Source: Synchiropus splendidus (lineage: Eukaryota; Chordata; Actinopteri; Syngnathiformes; Callionymidae). Taken from it: DNA of 64,000 nucleotides. The notes under the pieces were generated by a model that was not told the DNA's origin, made no database searches, and saw only the letters and a list, made by a program, of their open reading frames with translations. The DNA is taken from contig NC_071339.1 in assembly GCF_027744825.2 (NCBI RefSeq), positions 26,397,501-26,461,500 of the forward strand. The letters are read 5' to 3'. Positions 12,600-26,834 of this stretch are shown one piece after another (the stretch's first letter is position 1; each line of letters starts with the position of its first letter). The position numbers and the translations under genes are program-made.

Positions 12600-15500
12600 C
12601 CGGAACGCCAAACATAAAAATGTTGATAAATTTGGAAAAACACTTCAGACAGCTTAGATTTGATATGCAACTACGTAAAAAACCTTTCTGCTATAGTGGG
12701 AGGTGAAAATTTCATGTTCTGAAGCTTTATGCAAAGTTATGGCACAATGCGTAAAACGCGTTTTCAGCCTGAGATAAGGTTGATTCCGGTACGCCAAACA
12801 TAAAAATGTTGATAACTTTGGAAAAACATTTCAGGCAGCTTAGATTTGATCTGCAACTACTAGAAAGACCCTTTCTGGTATAGTGGGAGGTGAAAATTTC
12901 ATGTTCTGAAGCTTTATGCAAAGTTGTGGCACAATGCGTAAAAAGCGTTTTCAGCCTGAGATAAGGTCGACTCCGGAACGCCAAACATAAAAATGTTGAT
13001 CAGTTTGGAAAAACACTTCAGACAGCTTAGATTTGATGTGCAACTACTAGAAAGACCCTTTCTGCCATTGTGGGAGGTGAAAAATTCATGTTCTGAAGCT
13101 TCCTTGCAAAGTTATGGCACCATGCGTAAAACGGGTTTACAGCCTGAGATAAGGTCGATTCCGGAACGCCAAACATAAAAGTGTTGATAACTTTGGAAAA
13201 ACACTTCAGACAGCTTAGATTTGATGTGCAACTACTAGAAAGACCCTTTCTACTATAGCGGGAGGTGAAAATTTCATGTTCTGAGGCTTCCCTGCAAAGT
13301 TACGGCACAATGCAGAAAACACATTTTCAGACTGAGATAAGGTGGGTTCCAGAACGCCAAACAAAAAAATGTTGATAACTTTGGAAAAACATTTCAGACA
13401 GCTTAGATTTTATCTGCAACTACTAGAAAGACCCTTTCTGCTATAGTGGGGGGTGAAAATTTCATGTTCTGAAGCTTTATGCAAAGTTATGGCACAATGC
13501 GTAAAACGCGTTTTCAGCCTGAGATAAGGTCGATTCCAGAACGCCAAACATTAAAATGTGGATAACTTTGGAAAAACACTTCAGACAGCATAAATTTGAT
13601 GTACAACTACTAGAAAGACCTTTTCTGCTATAGCGCAAGTTTAAAATTTCATGTTCTGAAGCTTCCCTGCAAAGTTATGGCACAATGCAGAAAACGCGTT
13701 TTCAGCGTGAGATAAGGTGGATTCCAGAACGCCAAACATAAAAATGTTGATAACTTTGGAAAAACACTTCAGACTGCTTAGATTTGATGTGCAACTACTA
13801 GAAATACCCTTTCTGATATAGTGGGTGGTGAAAATCCGATGTTCTGAAGCTTCCCTCGAAAGCTATGGCATAATGCGTAATACGCGTTTTCAGTCTGAGA
13901 TAAGGTGGGTTCCAGAACGCCAAACATAAAAATGATGATAACTTTGGAAAAACACTTCAGACAGCTTAGATTTGATGTGCAACTACTAGAAAGACCCTTT
14001 CTGCTACAGTGGGAGGTGAAAATTTCATGTTCTGAAGCTTCCCTGCAAAGTTATGCCACAATGCAAGAAACGCGTTTTCAGCCTGAGATAAGGTCGATTC
14101 AGGAACGCCAAACATAAAAATATTGATAACTTTGGAAAAACACTTCAGACAGCTTAGATTTGATGTGCAACTACGAGAAAGACCGTTTCTGCTATAGTGG
14201 GAGGTGAAAATTCGATGTTCTGAAGCTTCCCTGCAAAGTTATGGCACCATGCGTAAAACGCGTTTTCAGCCTGAGATAAGGTCGATTCCGGAACGCCAAA
14301 CATAAACACGTTCATAATTCTGGAAAAACACTTCAGACAGCTTAGATTTGATGTGCAACTACTAGAAAGACCATTTCTGCCATTGTGGGAGGTGAAAATT
14401 CGATGTTCTGAAGCTTCCCTGCAAAGTTATGGCACAATGCGTAAAACGCGTTTTCAGCCTCAGATAAGGTTGATTCCGGAACACCAAACAAAAAAGTGGT
14501 GATAACTTTGGAAAAACAACTCAAACAGCTTCGATTTGATGTGCAACTACTAGAAAGACCCTTTCTGCTGTCGTGGGAGGTTAAAATTTCATGTTCTGAA
14601 GCTTCCCTGCAAAGTTATGTCACAATGCAGAAAACGCGTTTTCAGCCTGACATAAGGTCAATTCCGGAACGCCAAACATAAAAATGTTGATAACTTCGGA
14701 AAAACACTTCAGACAGCTTAGATTTGATGTACAAGTACGAGAAAGACCCTTTCTGCTATGGTGGGAGGTGAAAATTTAATGTTCTGAAGCTTTCCTGCAA
14801 ATTTATGGCACAATGCGTAACATGCGTTTTCAGCCTGAGATAAGGTTGATTCCGGAACGCCAAACTTAAAAATGTTGATTACTTTGGAAAAACACTTCAA
14901 ACAGTTTAGATTTGATGTGCAACTACTAGAAAGACCATTTCTGCTATAGTGGGATGTAGAAATTTCATGTTCTGAAGCTTCCCTGCAAAGTTATGGCACA
15001 ATGCAGAAAACGCGTTTTCAGCCTGAGATAAGGTGGGTTCCAGAACGCCAAACATAAAAATGATGATAACTTTGGAAAAACACTTCAGATAGCTTAGATT
15101 TGATGTCCAACTACTAGAAAGACCTTTTCTGCTATAGCGCAAGTTTAAAATTTCATGTTCTGAAGCTTCCCTGCAAAGTTATGGCACAATGCAGAAAACA
15201 CGTCTTCAGCCTGAGATAAGATAGATTCTGGTACGCCAAACATAAAAATGTTGATAACTTTGGAAAAACACTTCAGACAGCTTAGATTTGATGTGCAACT
15301 ACGAGAAAGACCGTTTCTGCTATAGTGGGAGGTGAAAATTCGATGTTCTGAAGCTTCCCTGCAAAGTTATGGCACCATGCGTAAAACGCGTTTTCAGCCT
15401 GAGATAAGGTCGATTCCGGAACGCCAAACATAAAAATGTTGATAAATTTGGCAAAACACTTCAGACAGCTTAGATTTGATGTGCAACTACTACAAAGACC

Positions 15501-18500
15501 CTTTCTACTATAGTGGGAGGTGAAAATTTCATGTTCTGAGGCATCCCTGAAAAGTTATGGCACAATGCAGAAAACACGTTTTCAGCCTGAGATAAGATGG
15601 GTTCCGGAACGCCAAACATAAAAATGTTGATACGTTTGGAAAAACACTTCAGACACCTTAGATTTGATATGCAACTACGTAAAAAACCTTTCTGCTATAG
15701 TGGGAGGTGAAAATTTCATGTTCTGAAGCTTTATGCAAAGTTGTGGCACAATGCGTAAAAAGCGTTTTCAGCCTAAGATAAGGTCGACTCCGGAACGCCA
15801 AACATAAAAATGTTGATCAGTTTGGAAAAACACTTCAGACAGCTTAGCTTTAATGTGCAACTACGAGACAGACCCTTTCTGCTATTGTGGGATGTGAAAA
15901 TTTCATGTTCTGAAGCTTCCCTGCAAAGTTATGGCACAATGCAGAAAAAACATTTTCAGCCTGAGATAAGGTCGATTCCGGAACGCCAAACATAAAACTG
16001 TTGATAATTTTGGAAAAACACTTCAGACAGCTTAGATTTGATGTGCAACTACTAGAAAGACCCTTTCTGCCATTGTGGGAGGTGAAAAATTCATGTTCTG
16101 AAGCTTCCTTGCAAAGTTATTGCACCATGCGTAAAACGCGTTTACAGCCTGAGATAAGGTCGATTCCGGAACGCCAAACATAAAAGTGTTGATAACTTTG
16201 AAAAGACACTTCAGACAGCTTAGATTCGATGTGCAACTACTAGAAAGACCCTTTCTACTATAGCGGGAGGTGAAAATTCCATGTTCTGAGGCTTCCCTGC
16301 AAAGTTACGGCACAATGCAGAAAACACATTTTCAGACTGAGATAAGATGGGTTCCAGAACGCCAAACAAAAAAATGTTGATAACTTTGGAAAAACATTTC
16401 AGACAGCTTAGATTTTATCTGCAACTACTAGAAAGACCCTTTCTGCTATAGTGGGAGGTGAAAATTTCATGTTCTGAAGCTTTATGCAAAGATATGGCAC
16501 AATGCGTAAAACGCGTTTTCAGCCAGAGATAAGGTCGATTCCAGAACGCCAAACATTAAAATGTGGATAACTTTGGAAAAACACTTCAGACAGCATAAAT
16601 TTGATGTACAACTACTAGAAAGACCTTTTCTGCTATAGCGCAAGTTTAAAATTTCATGTTCTGAAGCTTCCCTGCAAAGTTATGGCACAATGCAGAAAAC
16701 GCGTTTTCAGCGTGAGATAAGGTCGATTCCAGAACGCCAAACATAAAAATGTTGATAACTTTGGAAAAACACTTCAGACTGCTTAGATTTGATGTGCAAC
16801 TCCTAGAAAGACCCTTTCTGATATAGTGGGTGGTGAAAATCCGATGTTCTGAAGCTTCCCTCGAAAGCTATGGCATAATGCGTAAAACGCGTTTTCAGTC
16901 TGAGATAAGGTCGATTCCGGAAAGCCAAACATAAAAATGTTGAAAACTTTGGAAAAACACTTCAGACAGCTTAGCTTTGATGTGCAACTACTAGAAAGAC
17001 CCTTTCTGCTATAGTGGAAGTTTAAAATGTCATGTTCTGAAGCTTCCCTGCAAAGTTATGGCACCATGCGTGAAACGCGTTTTCAGCCTGAGATAATGTC
17101 GATTCCCGAATGCCAAACATAAAAGTGTTGATAACTTTGAAAAGACACTTCGGACAGCTTAGATCTGATGTGCAACTACTAGAAAGACCCTTTCTGCTAT
17201 AGTGGGAGGTTGAAAATTTCATGTTCTGAAGCTTCCCTGAGAAGTTATGGCACAATGCAGAAAACACATTTTCAGACTGAGATAAGGTGGGTTCCAGAAC
17301 GCCAAACATAAAAATGATGATAACTTTGGAAAAACACTTCAGACAGCTTAGATTTGATGTCCAACTACTAGAAAGACCTTTTCTGCTATAGCGCAAGTTT
17401 AAAATTTCATGTTCTGAAGCTACCCTGCAAAGTTATGGCACAATGCGTAAAACGCGTTTTCAGCCTGAGATAAGGTTGATTCCGGAACGCCAAACATAAA
17501 AATGTTGATAACTTTGGAAAAACATTTCAGACAGCTTAGATTTGATCTGCAACTACTAGAAAGACCCTTTCTGCTATAGTGGTAGGTGAAAATTTCATGT
17601 TCTGAAGCTTTATGCGAAGTTATGGCACAATGCGTAAAACGCGTTTTCAGCCAGAGATAAGGTCGATTCCAGAACGCCAAACATTAAAATGTGGATAACT
17701 TTGGAAAAACACTTCAGACAGCATAAATTTGATGTACAACTACTAGAAAGACCTTTTCTGCTATAGCGCAAGTTTAAAATTTCATGTTCTGAAGCTTCCC
17801 TGCAAAGTTATGGCACAATGCAGAAAACGCGTTTTCAGCGTGAGATAAGGTCGATTCCAGAACGCCAAACATAAAAATGTTGATAACTTTGGAAAAACAC
17901 TTCAGACTGCTTAGATTTGATGTGCAACTACTAGAAAGACCCTTTCTGATATAGTGGGTGGTGAAAATCCGATGTTCTGAAGCTTCCCTCGAAAGCTATG
18001 GCATAATGCGTAAAACGCGTTTTCAGTCTGAGATAAGGTCGATTCCGGAACGCCAAACATAAAAATGTTGATAACTTTGGAAAAACACTTCAGACAGCTT
18101 AGCTTTGATGTGCAACTACTAGAAAGACCCTTTCTGCTATAGTGGAAGTTTAAAATGTCATGTTCTGAAGCTTCCCTGCAAAGTTATGGCACAATGCCGA
18201 AAACGCGTTTTCAGCCTGAGATAAGGTGGGTTCCAGAACGCCAAACATAAAAATGATGATAACTTTGGAAAAACACTTCAGACAGCTTAGATTTGATGTC
18301 CAACTACTAGAAAGACCTTTTCCGCTATAGCGCAAGTTTAAAATTTCATGTTCTGAAGCTTCCCTGCAAAGTTATGGCACAATGCAGAAAACACGTCTTC
18401 AGCCTGAGATAAGATAGATTCTGGTACGCCAAACATAAAAATGTTGATACGTTTGGAAAAACACTTCAGACACCTTAGATTTGATATGCAACTACGTAAA

Positions 18501-21200
18501 AAACCTTTCTGCTATAGTGGGAGGTGAAAATTTCATGTTCTGAAGCTTTATGCAAAGTTGTGGCACAATGCGTAAAAAGCGTTTTCAGCCTAAGGTAAGG
18601 TCGACTCCGGAACGCCAAACATAAAAATGTTGATCAGTTTGGAAAAACACTTCAGACAGCTTAGCTTTAATGTGCAACTACGAGACAGACCCTTTCTGCT
18701 ATTGTGGGATGTGAAAATTTCATGTTCTGAAGCTTCCCTGCAAAGTTATGGCACAATGCAGAAAAAACATTTTCAGCCTGAGATAAGGTCGATTCCGGAA
18801 CGCCAAACATAAAACTGTTGATAATTTTGGAAAAACACTTCAGACAGCTTAGATTTGATGTGCAACTACTAGAAAGACCCTTTCTGCCATTGTGGGAGGT
18901 GAAAAATTCATGTTCTGAAGCTTCCTTGCAAAGTTATTGCACCATGCGTAAAACGCGTTTACAGCCTGAGATAAGGTCGATTCCGGAACGCCAAACATAA
19001 AAGTGTTGATAACTTTGAAAAGACACTACAGACAGCTTAGATTCGATGTGCAACTACTAGAAAGACCCTTTCTACTATAGCGGGAGGTGAAAATTCCATG
19101 TTCTGAGGCTTCCCTGCAAAGTTACGGCACAATGCAGAAAACACATTTTCAGACTGAGATAAGATGGGTTCCAGAACGCCAAACAAAAAAATGTTGATAA
19201 CTTTGGAAAAACATTTCAGACAGCTTAGATTTTATCTGCAACTACTAGAAAGACCCTTTCTGCTATAGCGGGAGGTGAAAATTTCATGTTCTGAAGCTTT
19301 ATGCAAAGATATGGCACAATGCGTAAAACGCGTTTTCAGCCAGAGATAAGGTCGATTCCAGAACGCCAAACATTAAAATGTGGATAACTTTGGAAAAACA
19401 CTTCAGACAGCATAAATTTGATGTACAACTACTAGAAAGACCTTTTCTGCTATAGCGCAAGTTTAAAATTTCATGTTCTGAAGCTTCCCTGCAAAGTTAT
19501 GGCACAATGCAGAAAACGCGTTTTCAGCGTGAGATAAGGTCGATTCCAGAACGCCAAACATAAAAATGTTGATAACTTTGGAAAAACACTTCAGACAGCT
19601 TAGATTTGATGTGCAACTCCTAGAAAGACCCTTTCTGATATAGTGGGTGGTGAAAATCCGATGTTCTGAAGCTTCCCTCGAAAGCTATGGCATAATGCGT
19701 AAAACGCGTTTTCAGTCTGAGATAAGGTCGATTCCGGAAAGCCAAACATAAAAATGTTGAAAACTTTGGAAAAACACTTCAGACAGCTTAGCTTTGATGT
19801 GCAACTACTAGAAAGACCCTTTCTGCTATAGTGGAAGTTTAAAATGTCATGTTCTGAAGCTTCCCTGCAAAGTTATGGCACCATGCGTAAAACGCGTTTT
19901 CAGCCTGAGATAATGTCGATTCCCGAATGCCAAACATAAAAGTGTTGATAACTTTGAAAAGACACTTCGGACAGCTTAGATCTGATGTGCAACTACTAGA
20001 AAGACCCTTTCTGCTATAGTGGGAGATTGAAAATTTCATGTTCTGAAGCTTCCCTGAGAAGTTATGGCACAATGCAGAAAACACATTTTCAGACTGAGAT
20101 AAGGTGGGTTCCAGAACGCCAAACATAAAAATGATGATAACTTTGGAAAAACACTTCAGACAGCTTAGATTTGATGTCCAACTACTAGAAAGACCTTTTC
20201 TGCTATAGCGCAAGTTTAAAATTTCATGTTCTGAAGCTTCCCTGCAAAGTTATGGCACAATGCGTAAAACGCGTTTTCAGCCTGAGATAAGGTTGATTCC
20301 GGAACGCCAAACATAAAAATGTTGATAACTTTGGAAAAACATTTCAGACAGCTTAGATTTGATCTGCAACTACTAGAAAGACCCTTTCTGCTATAGTGGT
20401 AGGTGAAAATTTCATGTTCTGAAGCTTTATGCGAAGTTATGGCACAATGCGTAAAACGCGTTTTCAGCCAGAGATAAGGTCGATTCCAGAACGCCAAACA
20501 TTAAAATGTGGATAACTTTGGAAAAACACTTCAGACAGCATAAATTTGATGTACAACTACTAGAAAGACCTTTTCTGCTATAGCGCAAGTTTAAAATTTC
20601 ATGTTCTGAAGCTTCCCTGCAAAGTTATGGCACAATGCAGAAAACGCGTTTTCAGCGTGAGATAAGGTCGATTCCGGAACGCCAAACATAAAAATGTTGA
20701 TAACTTTGGAAAAACACTTCAGACAGCTTAGCTTTGATGTGCAACTACTAGAAAGACCCTTTCTGCTATAGTGGAAGTTTAAAATGTCATGTTCTGAAGC
20801 TTCCCTGCAAAGTTATGGCACAATGCCGAAAACGCGTTTTCAGCCTGAGATAAGGTGGGTTCCAGAACGCCAAACATAAAAATGATGATAACTTTGGAAA
20901 AACACTTCAGACAGCTTAGATTTGATGTCCAACTACTAGAAAGACCTTTTCCGCTATAGCGCAAGTTTAAAATTTCATGTTCTGAAGCTTCCCTGCAAAG
21001 TTATGGCACAATGCAGAAAACACGTCTTCAGCCTGAGATAAGATAGATTCTGGTACGCCAAACATAAAAATGTTGATAACTTTGGAAAAACACTTCAGAC
21101 AGCTTAGATTTGATGTGCAACTACGAGAAAGAACGTTTCTGCTATAGTGGGAGGTGAAAATTCGATGTTCTGAAGCTTCCCTGCAAAGTTATGGCACCAT
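12600..21200 (+). repeat. Transitional block: older and truncated copies of the 15-monomer repeat
   Basis: Here the 15-mer organisation appears in less uniform form. TACGTTTGGA occurs at 15631 and 18448, 2817 bp apart, and most monomers between follow this spacing. The second copy (about 18427-21055) lacks one monomer: its markers near 20779 correspond to those near 18150 at a spacing of 2629 bp (2817 minus 188). At about 18410-18430 the copy starts with a chimeric monomer (ATAGATTCTGGTACGCC joined to GATACGTTTGG). An even more diverged relative lies at 12.6-15.4 kb, with a 16-monomer spacing (3008 bp) between related monomers at 12993 and 16001. No unique sequence or gene is present. Confidence 0.8.
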
Positions 21201-24200
21201 GCGTAAAATGCGTTTTCAGCCTGAGATAAGGTCGATTCCGGAACGCCAAACATAAAAATGTTGATAAATTTGGCAAAACACTTCAGACAGCTTAGATTTG
21301 ATGTGCAACTACTAGAAAGACCCTTTCTACTATAGTGGGAGGTGAAAATTTCATGTTCTGAGGCATCCCTGCAAAGTTATGGCACAATGCAGAAAACACG
21401 TTTCCAGCCTGAGATAAAATGGGTTCCGGAACGCCAAACATAAAAATGTTGATACGTTTGGAAAAACACTTCAGACAGCTTAGATTTGATATGCAACTAC
21501 GTAAAAAACCTTTCTGCTATAGTGGGAGGTGAAAATTTCATGTTCTGAAGCTTTATGCAAAGTTATGGCACAATGCGTAAAACGCGTTTTCAACCTGAGA
21601 TAAGGTTGATTCCGGAACGCCAAACATAAAAATGTTGATAACTTTGGAAAAACATTTCAGACAGCTTAGATTTGATCTGCAACTACTAGAAAGACCCTTT
21701 CTGCTATAGTGGGAGGTGAAAATTTCATGTTCTGAAGCTTTATGCAAAGTTGTGGCACAATGCGTAAAAAGCGTTTTCAGCCTAAGATAAGGTCGACTCC
21801 GGAACGCCAAAAATAAAAATGTTGATCAGGTTGGAAAAACACTTCAGACAGCTTATCTTTAATGTGCAACTACGAGACAGACCCTTTCTGCTATTGTGGG
21901 ATGTGAAAATTTCATGTTCTGAAGCTTCCCTGCAAAGTTATGGCACAATGCAGAAAAAACGTTTTCAGCCTGAGATAAGGTCGATTCCGGAACGCCAAAC
22001 ATAAAACTGTTGATAATTTTGGAAAAACACTTCAGACAGCTTAGATTTGATGTGCAACTTCTAGAAAGACCCTTTCTGCCATTGTGGGAGGTGAAAAATT
22101 CATGTTCTGAAGCTTCCTTGCAAAGTTATGGCACTATGCGTAAAACGCGTTTACAGCCTGAGATAAGGTCGATTCCGGAACGCCAAACATAAAAGTGTTG
22201 ATAACTTTGAAAAGACACTTCAGACAGCTTAGATTCGATGTGCAACTACTAGAAAGACCCTTTCTACTATAGCGGGTGGTGAAAATTTCATGTTCTGAGG
22301 CTTCCCTGCAAAGTTACGGCACAATGCAGAAAACACATTTTCAGACTGAGATAAGGTGGGTTCCAGAACGCCAAACAAAAAAATGTTGATAACTTTGGAA
22401 AAACATTTCAGACAGCTTAGATTTTATCTGCAACTACTAGAAAGACCCTTTCTACTATAGCGGGAGGTGAAAATTTCATGTTCTGAAGCTTTATGCAAAG
22501 TTATGGCACAATGCGTAAAACGCGTTTTCAGCCTGAGATAAGGTCGATTCCAGAACGCCAAACATTAAAATGTGGATAACTTTGGAAAAACACTTCAGAC
22601 AGCATAAATTTGATGTACAACTACTAGAAAGACCTTTTCTGCTATAGCGCAAGTTTAAAATTTCATGTTCTGAAGCTTCCCTGCAAAGTTATGGCACAAT
22701 GCAGAAAACGCGTTTTCAGCGTGAGATAAGGTCGATTCCAGAACGCCAAACATAAAAATGTTGATAACTTTGGAAAAACACTTCAGACTGCTTAGATTTG
22801 ATGTGCAACTACTAGAAAGACCCTTTCTGATATAGTGGGTGGTGAAAATCCGATGTTCTGAAGCTTCCCTCCAAAGCTATGGCATAATGCGTAAAACGCG
22901 TTTTCAGTCTGAGATAAGGTCGATTCCGGAACGCCAAACATAAAAATGTTGATAACTTTGGAAAAACACTTCAGACAGCTTAGCTTTGATGTGCAACTAC
23001 TAGAAAGACCCTTTCTGCTATAGTGGAAGTTTAAAATGTCATGTTCTGAAGCTTCCCTGCAAAGTCATGGCACCATGCGTAAAACGCGTTTTCAGCCTGA
23101 GATAAGGTCGATTCCCGAATGCCAAACATAAAAGTGTTGATAACTTTGAAAAGACACTTCGGACAGCTTAGATCTGATGTGCAACTACTAGAAAGACCCT
23201 TTCTGCTATAGTGGGAGGTTGAAAATTTCATGTTCTGAAGCTTCCCTGAGAAGTTATGGCACAATGCAGAAAACACATTTTCAGACTGAGATAAGGTGGG
23301 TTCCAGAACGCCAAACATAAAAATGATGATAACTTTGGAAAAACACTTCAGACAGCTTAGATTTGATGTCCAACTACTAGAAAGACCTTTTCTGCTATAG
23401 CGCAAGTTTAAAATTTCATGTTCTGAAGCTTCCCTGCAAAGTTATGGCACAATGCAGAAAACACGACTTCAGCCTGAGATAAGATAGATTCTGGTACGCC
23501 AAACATAAAAATGTTGATAACTTTGGAAAAACACTTCAGACAGCTTAGATTTGATGTGCAACTACGAGAAAGACCGTTTCTGCTATAGTGGGAGGTGAAA
23601 ATTCGATGTTCTGAAGCTTCCCTGCAAAGTTATGGCACCATGCGTAAAACGCGTTTTCAGCCTGAGATAAGGTAGATTCCGGAACGCCAAACATAAACAC
23701 GTTCATAATTCTGGAAAAACACTTCAGACAGCTTAGATTTGATGTGCAACTACTAGAAAGACCATTTCTGCCATTGTGGGAGGTGAAAATTCGATGTTCT
23801 GAAGCTTCCCTGCAAAGTTATGCTACAATGCAGGAAACGTGTTTTCAGCCTGAGATAAGGTCGATTCCGGAACGCCAAACGTAAAAATGTTGATAACTTC
23901 GGAAAAAAAATTCAGACAGCTTAGATTTGATGTACAAGTACGAGAAGGACCCTTTCTGCTATAGTGGGAGGTGAAAATTTAATGTTCTGAAGCTTTCCTG
24001 CAAAGTTATGGCACAATGCGTAAAATGCGTTTTCAGCCTGAGATAAGGTCGATTCCGGAACGCCAAACATAAAAATGTTGATAAATTTGGCAAAACACTT
24101 AAGACAGCTTAGATTTGATGTGCAACTACTAGAAAGACCCTTTCTACTATAGTGGGAGGTGAAAATTTCATGTTCTGAGGCATCCCTGCAAAGTTATGCC

Positions 24201-26834
24201 ACAATGCAGAAAACACGTTTCCAGCCTGAGATAAAATGGGTTCCGGAACGCCAAACATAAAAATGTTGATACGTTTGGAAAAACACTTCAGACAGCTTAG
24301 ATTTGATATGCAACTACGTAAAAAACCTTTCTGCTATAGTGGGAGGTGAAAATTTCATGTTCTGAAGCTTTATGCAAAGTTATGGCACAATGCGTAAAAC
24401 GCGTTTTCAACCTGAGATAAGGTTGATTCCGGAACGCCAAACATAAAAATGTTGATAACTTTGGAAAAACATTTCAGACAGCTTAGATTTGATCTGCAAC
24501 TACTAGAAAGACCCTTTCTGCTATAGTGGGAGGTGAAAATTTCATGTTCTGAAGCTTTATGCAAAGTTGTGGCACAATGCGTAAAAAGCGTTTTCAGCCT
24601 AAGATAAGGTCGACTCCGGAACGCCAAAAATAAAAATGTTGATCAGGTTGGAAAAACACTTCAGACAGCTTATCTTTAATGTGCAACTACGAGACAGACC
24701 CTTTCTGCTATTGTGGGATGTGAAAATTTCATGTTCTGAAGCTTCCCTGCAAAGTTATGGCACAATGCAGAAAAAACGTTTTCAGCCTGAGATAAGGTCG
24801 ATTCCGGAACGCCAAACATAAAACTGTTGATAATTTTGGAAAAACACTTCAGACAGCTTAGATTTGATGTGCAACTTCTAGAAAGACCCTTTCTGCCATT
24901 GTGGGAGGTGAAAAATTCATGTTCTGAAGCTTCCTTGCAAAGTTATGGCACCATGCGTAAAACGCGTTTACAGCCTGAGATGAGGTCGATTCCGGAACGC
25001 CAAACATAAAAGTGTTGATAACTTTGAAAAGACAGTTCAGACAGCTTAGATTCGATGTGCAACTACTAGAAAGACCCTTTCTACTATAGCGGGTGGTGAA
25101 AATTTCATGTTCTGAGGCTTCCCTGCAAAGTTACGGCACAATGCAGAAAACACATTTTCAGACTGAGATAAGGTGGGTTCCAGAACGCCAAACAAAAAAA
25201 TGTTGATAACTTTGGAAAAACATTTCAGACAGCTTAGATTTTATCTGCAACTACTAGAAAGACCCTTTCTACTATAGCGGGAGGTGAAAATTTCATGTTC
25301 TGAAGCTTTATGCAAAGTTATGGCACAATGCGTAAAACGCGTTTTCAGCCTGAGATAAGGTCGATTCCAGAACGCCAAACATTAAAATGTGGATAACTTT
25401 GGAAAAACACTTCAGACAGCATAAATTTGATGTACAACTACTAGAAAGACCTTTTCTGCTATAGCGCAAGTTTAAAATTTCATGTTCTGAAGCTTCCCTG
25501 CAAAGTTATGGCACAATGCAGAAAACGCGTTTTCAGCGTGAGATAAGGTCGATTCCAGAACGCCAAACATAAAAATGTTGATAACTTTGGAAAAACACTT
25601 CAGACTGCTTAGATTTGATGTGCAACTACTAGAAAGACCCTTTCTGATATAGTGGGTGGTGAAAATCCGATGTTCTGAAGCTTCCCTCCAAAGCTATGGC
25701 ATAATGCGTAAAACGCGTTTTCAGTCTGAGATAAGGTCGATTCCGGTACGCCAAACATAAAAATGTTGATAACTTTGGAAAAACACTTCAGACAGCTTGG
25801 CTTTGATGTGCAACTACTAGAAAGACCCTTTCTGCTATAGTGGAAGTTTAAAATGTCATGTTCTGAAGCTTCCCTGCAAAGTCATGGCACCATGCGTAAA
25901 ACGCGTTTTCAGCCTGAGATAAGGTCGATTCCCGAATGCCAAACATAAAAGTGTTGATAACTTTGAAAAGACACTTCGGACAGCTTAGATCTGATGTGCA
26001 ACTACTAGAAAGACCCTTTCTGCTATAGTGGGAGGTTGAAAATTTCATGTTCTGAAGCTTCCCTGAGAAGTTATGGCACAATGCAGAAAACACATTTTCA
26101 GACTGAGATAAGGTGGGTTCCAGAACGCCAAACATAAAAATGATGATAACTTTGGAAAAACACTTCAGACAGCTTAGATTTGATGTCCAACTACTAGAAA
26201 GACCTTTTCTGCTATAGCGCAAGTTTAAAATTTCATGTTCTGAAGCTTCCCTGCAAAGTTATGGCACAATGCAGAAAACACGACTTCAGCCTGAGATAAG
26301 ATAGATTCTGGTACACCAAACATAAAAATGTTGATAACTTTGGAAAAACACTTCAGACAGCTTAGATTTGATGTGCAACTACGAGAAAGACCGTTTCTGC
26401 TATAGTGGGAGGTGAAAATTCGATGTTCTGAAGCTTCCCTGCAAAGTTATGGCACCATGCGTAAAACGCGTTTTCAGCCTGAGATAAGGTAGATTCCGGA
26501 ACGCCAAACATAAACACGTTCATAATTCTGGAAAAACACTTCAGACAGCTTAGATTTGATGTGCAACTACTAGAAAGACCATTTCTGCCATTGTGGGAGG
26601 TGAAAATTCGATGTTCTGAAGCTTCCCTGCAAAGTTATGCCACAATGCAGGAAATGCGTTTTCAGCCTGAGATAAGGTCGATTCCGGAACGCCAAACATA
26701 AAAATGTTGATAACTTCGGAAAAAAAATTCAGACAGCATAGATTTGATGTACAAGTACGAGAAGGACCCTTTCTGCTATAGTGGGAGGTGAAAATTTAAT
26801 GTTCTGAAGCTTTCCTGCAAAGTTATGGCACAAT
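21201..26834 (+). repeat. Two adjacent 15-monomer higher-order repeats of 2817 bp
   Basis: The two 2817-bp units differ by only a few substitutions over long stretches. The length is accounted for at base level: 15 x 188 is 2820, three monomers have GAAGCTTTATGC (one base shorter than GAAGCTTCCCTGC), one has CTACGTAAAAAACC (one base shorter than CTACTAGAAAGACCC), and one has GAGGTTGAAAA (one base longer). The sum is minus three. The same pair recurs at 34167-39800 and 46757-52390. Confidence 0.9.

Larger units (their letters stand above)
1..12600 (+). repeat. Left array block: diverged monomers with several local multimers
   Basis: This part is satellite throughout but lacks one dominant higher-order repeat. 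Monomers differ from each other at several to many positions, and different multimer lengths follow one another: 1128 bp near 1.5-3.8 kb, 1315 bp near 5.7-8.5 kb, and 2256/2444 bp near 8.8-12.5 kb. A motif such as TGATTTCAGAACGCCAAAC followed by AACTCAGGAAAAACTCTAC marks one monomer class seen at about 1890, 3950, 4710 and 11660. There is no gene or unique sequence in this block. The open frames of 60-93 codons on both strands are products of the repeat. Confidence 0.85.
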
